Positions 1 to 8,411 of a stretch of DNA of 64,000 nucleotides are shown here, piece by piece (positions within the stretch are counted from its first letter, which is position 1; each line of letters starts with the position of its first letter). A program made the position numbers and the translations under genes. Below the pieces are notes generated by a model that searched no databases, was not told where the DNA came from, and saw only the letters and a program-made list of their open reading frames with translations. The stretch is taken from the NCBI RefSeq assembly GCF_034087045.1, contig NZ_CP139247.1, positions 5,420,001-5,484,000 of the forward strand, read 5' to 3'. Source of the DNA: Chitinophaga sancti (GTDB lineage: Bacteria > Bacteroidota > Bacteroidia > Chitinophagales > Chitinophagaceae).

Positions 1-476
1 CTCTGGGACCCACCTGCTGTAAACACGCCATCACACTGATCATCATACCCGATCTGCGCACCCGTCCAGTCTATCAGTTTCCGCTCCATAAATGTTCCAC
101 CCGCACTCTGATCGTAGGTATCCTGGCTACTATTGATCGCACTGATGATCACCTCTGCCGCCAGCGCCGGTATTACTACCGGACAATTCAGGTGTGCAAT
201 ATACTTAGGCAAATGAAAGGCCGTTGCATGCTGAATATACAACCGATCCACCTCTTCAAACAATCGCTCATAATCAGGAAGCGGGGTGTCGAAATCCACT
301 TCCCTGAACTGCGCCAGCAAAGCTGCGGGCTTTATCCCGCTAAATGGTCGCTTATTATTTTCCAGAAAAGCCGTCACCCGCTCTGCAGCAGCCGTGATAG
401 CAGCATTGTATTCTGCCGCTGCCCCCTCATAAAAGAGATCTTTTACAGGTGCAGCAACCAGGGTTGGTTGATTCAT
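1..476 (-). CDS. PLP-dependent group II decarboxylase, N-terminal part (cut by window edge)
   Basis: Reverse-strand reading from the ATG at 476 stays open to base 1 and gives about 158 residues without the C-terminus. It matches the N-terminal part of group II pyridoxal-phosphate decarboxylases (diaminobutyrate/lysine/aromatic amino-acid type): HLPKYIAHLNCPVVIPA, then INSSQDTYDQSAGGTFMERK and the family-typical FTAGGSQ at the cut edge. The PLP lysine lies outside the window. It starts 7 bp after the stop of the oxygenase gene and is the last visible gene of the siderophore operon. By analogy with DesA or RhbB it probably makes the diamine (cadaverine or diaminopropane) that is N-hydroxylated and condensed. 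Substrate cannot be told from this part. Confidence 0.85.
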   Translation of the reverse strand, partial: MNQPTLVAAPVKDLFYEGAAAEYNAAITAAAERVTAFLENNKRPFSGIKPAALLAQFREVDFDTPLPDYERLFEEVDRLYIQHATAFHLPKYIAHLNCPVVIPALAAEVIISAINSSQDTYDQSAGGTFMERKLIDWTGAQIGYDDQCDGVFTAGGSQ

Positions 477-483
477 GTTTGAT

Positions 484-1611
484 TTATTTAAATAGACTGC
501 CATAATGTTCTTCCATAATTAAATAAGGGTCGTCCGCGTGCGTTACTCCCCTGATGCCAATGAGACTGGTCTTACTCATCATTCTCAACATCATTCGCCG
601 CTCACACTTCACCATCCTGTCATTCTCTTTCCGATATCCTGCCACAAATGCATTTCTGCCATGGGCACACAAATGATTGTTCACAAAAATGAGATCACCT
701 GACTCCGGTATATAATCATTGTATATCAGCTGCCTCGCCTCCTCCCAGAAATGCTTCAGGTGAGCCATTGCCTCCGGAGTTTGCCCGGCCGCTTCATTGT
801 ATATTTGCTCTGCCGCATCAAATCGAATGAAAGGATTCTCCCTGTTTCCATACAAAACCGGTGTAGTCACTTCCTCTCCCTTCGCCATATCAGCATCATA
901 ATTCGCATCTTTCGGGCATTTATAAATAGGTTGGAACAATGCTTCCATTTCCGGTCCCAGCATTCCATGCGAACGAATACTATACAGGGAACTCGGTACA
1001 TTTTCTTCATTCCTTAAAAACAAAAAGCTCAAAAAATCCGCCGCATTAAAGAGAAAAGCATCTTCCGTATGTACAAACAAATCCGTTCTTGACCCGGACC
1101 CTGTCTGGGTAAAATTCATTTTCTCATCGGGAATTATCGCATGCAATAACCCACCTCCCTTGCGCTGGGCATAGTACTGTACCGGCTTGGAAGGCACCGC
1201 TCCATGCAACAACGCACAGATAAAACCATATCGGTTGATCTTCGTATAATCCATCTGTTTATAAGAAGGGGGTGTAGGACCCAGCTGATCCTGATCTACA
1301 TTCACCAACCCTCTCAGTACGATCGCCCCATATTGAGAAGCTGAGAAGTCAGTGCCAAAACTGCTGAGGATACGTGATATTCTTTCTGGCAATAACTGAA
1401 ATGCATGTAAATGCAACTCGGCAATGAATGCCGGATTTTCATAGCTACCAAATGCCAATGCCAGCATATCGCCCAGTTTTGTCAGTGCAGCCCTTTCACG
1501 TGGTGTAATGTCTATAACGAGTGGGGCCATTGGCGGATAGGCGCGTGTTACGGAGAGCAACACATCATGCATGGGTTCCATCAGTGGCATGTTCGCTGTA
1601 TTGGGTTCCAT
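484..1611 (-). CDS. Fe(II)/2-oxoglutarate-dependent oxygenase, clavaminate synthase/AsnO-like
   Basis: I start it at the ATG at 1611 (MEPNTANMPL), giving 375 residues; an upstream ATG at 1686 would run deep into the preceding gene. The iron facial triad is visible as H-T-E in LFVHTEDAF and the distal histidine in NNHLCAHGRNAFVAGY, followed by an arginine-rich stretch likely to hold 2-oxoglutarate (ERRMMLRMM). An HxE instead of HxD is a feature of the VioC/AsnO-type amino-acid beta-hydroxylases in the TauD superfamily. The 5' end overlaps the desaturase-family gene by 47 bp, so the two are probably translationally coupled. Likely role, inferred from context: hydroxylation of a siderophore building block. 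Confidence 0.72.
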   Translation of the reverse strand: MEPNTANMPLMEPMHDVLLSVTRAYPPMAPLVIDITPRERAALTKLGDMLALAFGSYENPAFIAELHLHAFQLLPERISRILSSFGTDFSASQYGAIVLRGLVNVDQDQLGPTPPSYKQMDYTKINRYGFICALLHGAVPSKPVQYYAQRKGGGLLHAIIPDEKMNFTQTGSGSRTDLFVHTEDAFLFNAADFLSFLFLRNEENVPSSLYSIRSHGMLGPEMEALFQPIYKCPKDANYDADMAKGEEVTTPVLYGNRENPFIRFDAAEQIYNEAAGQTPEAMAHLKHFWEEARQLIYNDYIPESGDLIFVNNHLCAHGRNAFVAGYRKENDRMVKCERRMMLRMMSKTSLIGIRGVTHADDPYLIMEEHYGSLFK

Positions 1612-2548
1612 ATTTTTTCTTTTTAGAAAGTGGATATTGATATTCCTTCCAGGCTTCATCCCTGTATGTAGCAGCCATTTTGCCACCGTCTATATGATTC
1701 CATCCAGGAGGTTTGAGGACATAGCGTATTTTATCAATCAGGCGGGGGGCAGACCGGATATCCATCCATAGATCCCGCCAGAGTAGTAGTTGTACCTGCC
1801 AGAGGCTTTTGGGGTTAATCTTTTCACTCAGGATGCCATACACGGGTTTGATATCATCCAGTTCTGTCTGAAACGTGCGAAACAATTTATCCCATATAGA
1901 GAAGGTCTCACCATAATTGCGATCCAGGTAGATATAATTCTTTGCATGATGTACCCTGTGTACAGATGGTGTGATAAACAGGAATTCAAGGAATCGTTGT
2001 TTCCCGACATAGCGGTCAAAGTGATCATTGACATGTTCATACAAACCATAAAGTCTGGCAATAGACTCACAGATAAATATCATGAATGGATCAAAACCTA
2101 AAATGGGTAGCCAGATAATTGTGAGTGGGATATGCAGGAATCCCAGGAAGGATCCCCGCACGGCCACTGTGAGTTTCATCTCTTCGGCCGTATGGTGCAC
2201 ACCATGTATACACCAGAAGAAGCGCACCTGGTGGCCTAACAGGTGTACCAGCCAAAACATAAAATCGTACACCAGATAAGTGAGGATCCATATGTACCAG
2301 GCATCGCCCAGTGTGGTGATCCTGTATTGGTACAACCACATCATCGTGCCAAAGATCACCACCTTGCCCAGGAAGAAATATGGAATGCTATCCAATACAT
2401 AAGATAATACATTCACCCAGCCTTCTCTGTTGCTTTCCATTTTTTTACTGATCACCAGTAAGAGCCATTCTATTACAACAAGGCCAAGGACCACGTAGCC
2501 AAATACGCCTTGTAGTTTTCCAAGTAAGATGGGGAGATATGTATTCAT
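1565..2548 (-). CDS. fatty acid hydroxylase/sterol desaturase family membrane di-iron protein
   Basis: 327 residues with several hydrophobic segments near the N-terminus and the family's histidine clusters: HLLGH, HGVHHTAEE and HRVHHAKN, which bind a di-iron centre in the fatty acid hydroxylase superfamily. The conserved DRNYGETFSIWDKLF stretch follows the last box. It overlaps the nitroreductase gene by 4 bp (ATGA) and the downstream oxygenase by 47 bp, so it belongs to the siderophore operon. Members act on lipid or sterol chains in the membrane; in this context it could modify an acyl chain of the siderophore, but that is inference. The extreme C-terminus is basic and serine-rich and not conserved. 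Confidence 0.8.
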   Translation of the reverse strand: MNTYLPILLGKLQGVFGYVVLGLVVIEWLLLVISKKMESNREGWVNVLSYVLDSIPYFFLGKVVIFGTMMWLYQYRITTLGDAWYIWILTYLVYDFMFWLVHLLGHQVRFFWCIHGVHHTAEEMKLTVAVRGSFLGFLHIPLTIIWLPILGFDPFMIFICESIARLYGLYEHVNDHFDRYVGKQRFLEFLFITPSVHRVHHAKNYIYLDRNYGETFSIWDKLFRTFQTELDDIKPVYGILSEKINPKSLWQVQLLLWRDLWMDIRSAPRLIDKIRYVLKPPGWNHIDGGKMAATYRDEAWKEYQYPLSKKKKYGTQYSEHATDGTHA

Positions 2549-3099
2549 GTTAACCAGGTCACTTTTTTCTCAATCCCTGTCCGCCGTTTACTGGAAGTAT
2601 ATTCAGCCATATCATAATAACCCATGTAGAAAAATCCCAGGCATCTTTCATTTGGTGCCAGTTCAAACCGTGCGGCATATTCTATACAGGCAGCGCAGCT
2701 ATCCCAATATCCACCTATATCATAGGCGGTGCAGGTCAGCGCCATGTTCTGCACGGCACAGGCCACTGCTGCCAGTTCTTCCCACTCTTCTATGACTACC
2801 TTCATACTCCGCGTCATGATGATCACGATCACACATCCTGCTCTGGCAGGATAATGTAACAACCGTTCATACTGTGTGCTGTAGTAATCCGCCAGATACG
2901 ATCCGAACTTTATCAGCTGTGCGCCCTGCAATACAATAAACCGCCAGGGTTGGGTCATTTTATAATTTGGCGCCCAAATTGCATTTGTCAATACTTCTTC
3001 TATAACCGGTTTGGGAACAGGCTTATCTATATAATAATCCGCAAAAATGCTCCTGCGATTCCGGATGATATCCGTAATCATTTCACCTTTCGTCATCAT
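2545..3099 (-). CDS. nitroreductase family protein
   Basis: 184 residues, the usual length of short FMN nitroreductases. The N-terminal RNRRSIFADYYIDKPVP and NAIWAPNYKMTQPWRF are the FMN-phosphate and dimer-interface segments of the family, followed by a conserved AVACAVQNMALT helix and the GYWDS loop. The gene starts in a 4-bp ATGA overlap with the NIS synthetase gene; either of two consecutive ATGs (3099 or 3096) could be used. Family members reduce nitro groups, quinones or ferric complexes with NAD(P)H. In a siderophore operon it could reduce ferric siderophore or act on an N-oxidised intermediate; the sequence does not decide. Confidence 0.8.
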   Translation of the reverse strand: MMTKGEMITDIIRNRRSIFADYYIDKPVPKPVIEEVLTNAIWAPNYKMTQPWRFIVLQGAQLIKFGSYLADYYSTQYERLLHYPARAGCVIVIIMTRSMKVVIEEWEELAAVACAVQNMALTCTAYDIGGYWDSCAACIEYAARFELAPNERCLGFFYMGYYDMAEYTSSKRRTGIEKKVTWLT

Positions 3100-4904
3100 A
3101 CATCCAGCAGGGAGACATTTGCTTTTTTGAATACTGCGACCGGGTTCTTTAGCATACCGGCCAACTGCAAACTACCCGCCGGATCGGCCAGATCCACCAT
3201 TTGCTTATTATTTCTTAATTGCAGTCTGTTCAGACAAGACAAAATGAATTCTTCTGCAAACAGATCATACTGTTCAAACTTCTCTGCATGTTCCGGATGC
3301 TCTTCCTGGTAGGCATGAATAGTGGCTGCCACCAGCTGCCAGAATTTGTCTTCTGCATAGTCACAATGTTCTACCAGTATCTGGGCTACAAAACGGAAGA
3401 AACAATCAAACACATCTGTGAGGATACTCAATACACGTAATTCTTCCGGCACTTCTACACAGATCCTTCTACCCTTTTCAGGGATCTCTTCTTTGTAACT
3501 AAATACCCCTATCTCCTCTGTAATGTCTTTCATAATCGCCCTGACAGGGACATGATTTTCCAATACCAATATCAGGTTCTCTCCATGTGGCATAAATACC
3601 AGGTCATGCTCATAAAAACAATGCAACAAAGGCGTGAGATAACTCTGTAAATACTTTCGTAACCAGTCTGTTGTTGAGAAGCCAGATGCCTTGATCAACT
3701 CATGTAATAAGGAGTTACCATTGAAATCGATGTGTAGTAAACCAGCCATTGTCATGAGTCTCTCTCCCGGTTTCAATATAGTGGCCGGGCTTTCACGCCA
3801 CAGTGCAGCAAGCATTTTATTATAAGAACTCGTTTTTCCAAATGGCTCATAATAAAAGTTCCGGTAACCGACTGTCGCTACTTCACATAATAATGTAAAT
3901 CCTGATTTTTGAATATAAGGATCACCCGCAATGGCTGACTTAATCCACTCTGTAATGGGAGGTGTACTATCCATGTAATACGGCGTGAGTCCTCTTACAA
4001 ACCCCATATTGAGCACCCCAATAGCGGTCTTGGTGTAATGCTTATCCGGATGACTGAGATTATAGAAGGTACGAATGGATTGTTGTGCACTGAAATCATC
4101 CGGTCCTTCACCCAGGCAAACCAATAAGTTATTAGCGATATCAGGTGCAAACACAATTGCTAATTTATTGTACCACTGCCAAGGGTGTACGGGAATAAAG
4201 AAGTAATCAGCCGGGTCTACGCCTTTCTCTTTCAGGACTTTGTTGAAAGCCTCCAGCGTGCGTTCGCCCAGTTCTTTTTCCATCAATAACTGGTAAGGCA
4301 GGCTATCTACCGCAGCATAAGCCGCACGGCTTTTATGGCCTGCTAACCAGATCAGCCGGATCTTTGTATCTGCTTCCGGCGCATAAGCCTTGTAATCCAG
4401 TGCATCAAACCCGATGCGGCCATTATTAGCTACAAAACAGGGGTGTCCGCTGGTCATGGCGTGTTCGATAGTCTGGTAATCTGCATTCACCAGGTCTGCT
4501 GCACTCAGTGTATGATTGGCCATCATATAAGTACTGCCGTATAAAGTACTGGTGATCTCCTCCAGATAACTGGGCAATTGTTCTGTAGAAATATTCAACT
4601 GGTCTTTGAATTCCAGTATAAAGTGCAGGCTGTCTAAAGGTACTTGTTCACCGTTCCGGAATTTCTTCAGCGAATCTTTGTCTATATACCAGTGCTGCAG
4701 GCTTAGTATCCTGGCACGAAAACTATAAACGATATCTTCACTTACCAGATTATAATGCCCCCATCCGTTCTCTTCATATTGCAAAATGGGTGCAAGCAAG
4801 AGCTCATGGGCAAACTCACTAATGATCTTACATACGTGCAACTGGTTGGCACGAGCCCATAGCAGGGGTTGTAAATTGGATACTACATGTGCGGCTTGTT
4901 TCAT
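3096..4904 (-). CDS. NIS siderophore synthetase, IucA/IucC family
   Basis: 602 residues, the normal size for an NRPS-independent siderophore synthetase. Diagnostic stretches are SGHPCFVANNGRIGF (ATP/carboxylate site), IPVHPWQWYN, QQSIRTF, MPHGENLILVLEN and the following PVRAIMKDITEEIG, all in the order of the IucA/IucC N-terminal domain plus FhuF-like C-terminal domain. It condenses a carboxylate (citrate, succinate or an N-hydroxy-N-succinyl diamine) with an amine or hydroxylamine through an acyl-adenylate. Flanked by ATGA overlaps on both sides (4901-4904 and 3096-3099). Together with the monooxygenase and decarboxylase this suggests a desferrioxamine/bisucaberin- or rhizobactin-like hydroxamate. 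No acyltransferase is visible in the window; it may lie left of base 1. Confidence 0.93.
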   Translation of the reverse strand: MKQAAHVVSNLQPLLWARANQLHVCKIISEFAHELLLAPILQYEENGWGHYNLVSEDIVYSFRARILSLQHWYIDKDSLKKFRNGEQVPLDSLHFILEFKDQLNISTEQLPSYLEEITSTLYGSTYMMANHTLSAADLVNADYQTIEHAMTSGHPCFVANNGRIGFDALDYKAYAPEADTKIRLIWLAGHKSRAAYAAVDSLPYQLLMEKELGERTLEAFNKVLKEKGVDPADYFFIPVHPWQWYNKLAIVFAPDIANNLLVCLGEGPDDFSAQQSIRTFYNLSHPDKHYTKTAIGVLNMGFVRGLTPYYMDSTPPITEWIKSAIAGDPYIQKSGFTLLCEVATVGYRNFYYEPFGKTSSYNKMLAALWRESPATILKPGERLMTMAGLLHIDFNGNSLLHELIKASGFSTTDWLRKYLQSYLTPLLHCFYEHDLVFMPHGENLILVLENHVPVRAIMKDITEEIGVFSYKEEIPEKGRRICVEVPEELRVLSILTDVFDCFFRFVAQILVEHCDYAEDKFWQLVAATIHAYQEEHPEHAEKFEQYDLFAEEFILSCLNRLQLRNNKQMVDLADPAGSLQLAGMLKNPVAVFKKANVSLLDV

Positions 4905-6076
4905 ACTATCAATTTTGACGTTTGGGAAGTCTGTGTTCTGATTACATAATAATAAAGGGCGGTTACAACGGCGAAACCCGAAAGGGCTACCATAAAGGGC
5001 ATGCGCAGACTAAACTGATCTACCAGCACCCCAGCCATTGTGCTGGCTATCAACACGCCCATATTCTGAAAGAAATGGATCTTACTATATTCAATGGCAT
5101 ATGCTACCGGATCGCTCACATGAAAGAGCAAAGCATCGAAGCGGACTGCCGCCTGAAAGAAAGCCCAACCATAAATACAACGACCAATAAATACAGCGCC
5201 GGCCAACGGATACCCCTGTAATAACAAACCTGCCAGTCCAAACAGCAATGCAGAGATAATACCCTGGTATACATTGCGCTGCCTATGCCGTTTCTTATTT
5301 ACATATAGGCCAACCATAGCCACCACGGCAGGAATGGCATATACAGTGCCGGACAAAATTTTGCTATTACTATTCGTAAGGCTCTCCCAGTACCGCACAA
5401 AAAATGGCCGGATGATGAAATCACTGAAATAAAGGATCATTGTAATAATGCCGAGTTTCAATACCATGCCCTGTGGCCAGATACTGGTTTTAATCTTTTG
5501 TGGATTTTCCACAGTAGGCACTTGATCAGAGCCAGCGGTTTGCAACAAATAAAAACTCATACCAGCCTGTATAAGATCGCCTGCAGCCATGCCTATAAAG
5601 ATCCATGCCGGAGACAGCCAGTCGATCAGCATACCTCCAAACACAGCACCGAGTACACTGCCACAATGAATGATCACAGCAAGCAACCCGATGATATTGG
5701 TATGTTCTTCTTTCTTTGTAATGCGCAGGATAAAAGGATACACCAACAGGTAGCTCCCTTTAAAGACGATAATCGATAAGGAAACGATCCAGAAGTGTAT
5801 ATAGCTCGTGATAAAGAAACAACTGGCGGCCAATGCACCGGCTATCAGCTGTGTATATACGAGAATACGCAGTTCCGACTTACCTTTTGAAATCCATGCC
5901 CAAATCGGGAAGGCGATCATCACTGTCGCACATACCGTACTGAAATAAAAACCCACGGCTTTCGGATCCGTGATCCCAAACTGGGATTTGAAGAAATGAG
6001 GGTAAAAAGGATGCAATAAATAGTCACTCACCACCGCTACCAGCGTCATGATGATCAAGAAATTCCTCACCTTCAT
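4901..6076 (-). CDS. MFS transporter, probable siderophore exporter
   Basis: 391 residues with about twelve hydrophobic helices separated by short charged loops, fitting the major facilitator superfamily. The gene sits between the N-monooxygenase (2 bp gap) and the NIS synthetase (4-bp ATGA overlap). Position inside a siderophore biosynthesis operon is typical for the inner-membrane exporter that secretes the finished chelator, so export is the best guess; import of the ferric complex is the alternative. No substrate-specific motif could be recognised. Confidence 0.8.
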   Translation of the reverse strand: MKVRNFLIIMTLVAVVSDYLLHPFYPHFFKSQFGITDPKAVGFYFSTVCATVMIAFPIWAWISKGKSELRILVYTQLIAGALAASCFFITSYIHFWIVSLSIIVFKGSYLLVYPFILRITKKEEHTNIIGLLAVIIHCGSVLGAVFGGMLIDWLSPAWIFIGMAAGDLIQAGMSFYLLQTAGSDQVPTVENPQKIKTSIWPQGMVLKLGIITMILYFSDFIIRPFFVRYWESLTNSNSKILSGTVYAIPAVVAMVGLYVNKKRHRQRNVYQGIISALLFGLAGLLLQGYPLAGAVFIGRCIYGWAFFQAAVRFDALLFHVSDPVAYAIEYSKIHFFQNMGVLIASTMAGVLVDQFSLRMPFMVALSGFAVVTALYYYVIRTQTSQTSKLIV

Positions 6077-6078
6077 AC

Positions 6079-7374
6079 TTATATCAGTTCGGGTATGTTT
6101 TGTAAGATTTGTTCTTCATCGGTCACCATAAATTGCTGGAAGGCAATTCGCTTCTCTATCGCATAGTAGTCGGTACCGGTCATCTCGCGGATCAGGATGG
6201 CATTGCGATAACAGCCCATCCCCAGATCTGGTGTAGATAATCCATGGGTGTGTAACTCCGCGTTTTGTACATAGATGTTTTGCCCAATACTGTAGTTACG
6301 GCTTACATCGAACCGGCCTTTCTCATCAAAGGCAATCCTGTCTTTGATATTATTTAAAAAAGCCGGCATGCTGTAGTGATAACCAGTGCATAGGATCAGG
6401 CCTTCTGTATGATGCCTGTAATGCTTTTCCACTTCTTCCTGAAAAAAGTCCAGCGTGAAGCCATCGTCATAAGCGACCTTCTTCAATGCGGAATTTGTAC
6501 GCAGCGATACGGTAATATCGTGTTGGAGTCTTTTTGTATACAGCAGATCGAAGATATTGCCAATGAGGTCGTTATTAATCCCTTTGTACAAATGCCGTTG
6601 GTTGCGGCTCAGTTGGTCTCTCTTTTCCATCGGCAATGCATGAAAATAATCTACGTATTCAGGAGAGGTCATTTCCAGTGTAAGCTTACTGTATTCAAGC
6701 GGAAAGAACCGGGGAGAACGGGTGATCCAATGCAATTGGTATCCGTAGGTGTCTATATCTCCCAGCAGATCATAATAGATCTCCGCAGCACTCTGTCCAC
6801 TACCTACAATGGTAATACTACGCTTACTTTGTAAGTTATCTTTATTTTCAAGATAGGAAGATGAATGGATGGCATTTTTCATATGTTCCCTGCACATAGC
6901 TGGTACATAAGGAACAGTGCCGGTTCCCAATACCAATCTTTTTGCATGAATAACTCTGTTATTGCAGGTAAGCGTATAGTGCGTTCTGTTATCATCCCAT
7001 ACGATATCATCTACCCGTGTGTTCCAATGCAGATTATCTAACTTTTTTACCGCCCACTGGCAGTACCTGTTATACTCATGGCGCAGTATTTTAAAATTTT
7101 CCCTGATGTAAAAAGAATAGATACGTCCTTCTTCTTTCAGGTAGTTCAGAAAACTGAACGGACTGGTAGGATCTGCCATGGTGACGAGATCCGCCATGAA
7201 AGGAACTTGTAAAGTGGTGTCCTGGAGCAGCATACCAGGGTGCCAGTTGAAACCTTCGCGCTGATCCAGAAAAATACCATTGAGTGTTTTAATGGGTTGT
7301 GTCATGGCAGCGAGGCTGATATTGAAGGGACCTGCACCAATAGCCGCGAAGTCGTAAACCTTTTCAGTATTCAT
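6079..7374 (-). CDS. L-lysine/L-ornithine N-monooxygenase-type flavoenzyme
   Basis: 431 residues, usual length for IucD/SidA/DesB/RhbE-type N-hydroxylases. The FAD-binding motif is AAIGAGPFNISLA (about residues 10-22), the substrate/flavin contact FNWHPGMLLQDTTLQVPF follows, the NADPH-binding motif is ITIVGSGQSAAEIYYD and the C-terminal ATGY-like motif is LILCTGYHYSMP. These enzymes hydroxylate the terminal amine of lysine, ornithine or a diamine, the first committed step to a hydroxamate. It is the promoter-proximal gene of the operon. With a decarboxylase in the same operon the substrate may be a diamine such as cadaverine; inferred only. Confidence 0.93.
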   Translation of the reverse strand: MNTEKVYDFAAIGAGPFNISLAAMTQPIKTLNGIFLDQREGFNWHPGMLLQDTTLQVPFMADLVTMADPTSPFSFLNYLKEEGRIYSFYIRENFKILRHEYNRYCQWAVKKLDNLHWNTRVDDIVWDDNRTHYTLTCNNRVIHAKRLVLGTGTVPYVPAMCREHMKNAIHSSSYLENKDNLQSKRSITIVGSGQSAAEIYYDLLGDIDTYGYQLHWITRSPRFFPLEYSKLTLEMTSPEYVDYFHALPMEKRDQLSRNQRHLYKGINNDLIGNIFDLLYTKRLQHDITVSLRTNSALKKVAYDDGFTLDFFQEEVEKHYRHHTEGLILCTGYHYSMPAFLNNIKDRIAFDEKGRFDVSRNYSIGQNIYVQNAELHTHGLSTPDLGMGCYRNAILIREMTGTDYYAIEKRIAFQQFMVTDEEQILQNIPELI

Positions 7375-7417
7375 AAAATTGTTATTGTTGATGGGTTAAG
7401 GGCAGTTTTTCATTGAT

Positions 7418-7449
7418 GTAAAACTAGGTATACCATAATAGAATGGCAA
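7418..7449 (-). promoter_or_regulatory. candidate Bacteroidota promoter of the siderophore operon
   Basis: Read on the minus strand there is TTG at 7449-7447, a 20-nt spacer, and TAGTTTTAC at 7426-7418, close to the Bacteroidota sigma-70 pattern (TTTG, about 19-21 nt, TAnnTTTG). It lies 44 bp upstream of the monooxygenase ATG. The final base of the -7 core is A instead of G. No convincing Fur box was found. Confidence 0.38.
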
Positions 7450-7520
7450 TCGCCTGATTGGGGTAAAAAGAGGGTAGACACAAGTGGTAAAAGCCTACCC
7501 TATAAAGGGTATATTCTCAC

Positions 7521-7560
7521 ACAAAAAAGAGGGTGTATCTGAAATTAGATACACCCTCTT
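7521..7560 (-). terminator. rho-independent terminator of the response-regulator gene
   Basis: A perfect 14-bp stem (7527-7540 with 7547-7560) has a 6-nt loop. On the minus strand it is followed by a run of T complementary to the A-rich stretch 7523-7529. It lies about 85 bp beyond the stop of the LuxR-type gene and insulates it from the siderophore operon. Confidence 0.7.
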
Positions 7561-7644
7561 TGCATTCGGATACCTGATAAAGCAGGATTTTCATTTATTT
7601 ATGGCACACCCTTTTTTGTGGGGAGGTAGCCTGCGGCAGGCACA

Positions 7645-8283
7645 TTAAGTAACGAGACCATTCTCTATTGCAAAACTTGCAAGCCCGACTGCCGAATGGA
7701 CATTCAATTTTTTCATTATGTTCTTTCTATGCGTATGTACCGTGTGCGGACTTAAATTTAACGCTGCGGCAATCTCTTTGTTGGCTTTGCCGGAGGCTAT
7801 CTGCTGAATGATAGCAGTTTCCTTACCAGTCAGGATAGTAGTACTATAAGAGGTATTACGTCTATCATCCAGCAGTAGATCTACAATAAACGGTGCATAT
7901 TTTTTTCGCCCCTGCAAAGCGCCGGTAATGGCTTCCTGCAATTCCTGCTTTTCACATTCTTTTGTGAGATAGCAGTATACATTCAGTTCCAGGGAGCGAA
8001 GTATGTGCGCTTTCGTCTGCTGACTGGAAATAATGATTACTTTACACGAGGGAATCAGGGTGGGCACAGCGCTTACTACATCGGGACTGAAGAATGCCGG
8101 GTTATAATCGAGGATCAATATATCAGGATAGTATGTTTTTAACACTTGTTTGAACTCATCTGTGTTCCCCGCTTCCTGTATTACATAAGGGTTCTCCTGA
8201 CTAACGAGCAGACTTCTGACTCCTTCTCTATACACAGGCTGTGCATCCGCCAATAGGATACGGATTGTGTCTGTCTTGTTCAT
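7645..8283 (-). CDS. response regulator, REC plus LuxR-type HTH (NarL/FixJ family)
   Basis: Started at the ATG at 8283 (MNKTDTIRILLADAQP), 212 residues; the upstream in-frame ATG at 8391 adds an unconserved extension. The receiver domain shows the acidic residue in LLADAQP, the phospho-acceptor aspartate in DILILDYNP and the conserved lysine in CYLTKECEK. The C-terminal helix-turn-helix is LTGKETAIIQQIASGKANKE followed by LSPHTVHTHRKNIMKKL, typical of the NarL/FixJ class. No sensor kinase lies next to it. It is between the siderophore operon and the PepSY/receptor genes on the same strand, so a role in iron-related control is possible but unproven. Confidence 0.9.
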   Translation of the reverse strand: MNKTDTIRILLADAQPVYREGVRSLLVSQENPYVIQEAGNTDEFKQVLKTYYPDILILDYNPAFFSPDVVSAVPTLIPSCKVIIISSQQTKAHILRSLELNVYCYLTKECEKQELQEAITGALQGRKKYAPFIVDLLLDDRRNTSYSTTILTGKETAIIQQIASGKANKEIAAALNLSPHTVHTHRKNIMKKLNVHSAVGLASFAIENGLVT

Positions 8284-8411
8284 TATTTTGGTTACGTTAA
8301 ATAATGACCTTATTGAACCGATAAAGATATGACGGGAAAATAGTCTGTATACAGCAGTGCCGCCCTTAATAGTAAGGGAATAAGTTAACAAAAATCATAA
8401 TAATAAATAGT

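Noticed and set aside
7375..7520. Fur box upstream of the siderophore operon
   Set aside because: Searched by eye for GATAATGATAATCATTATC-like sequence on both strands; only weak AT-rich stretches and a short GGTATACC palindrome were found.
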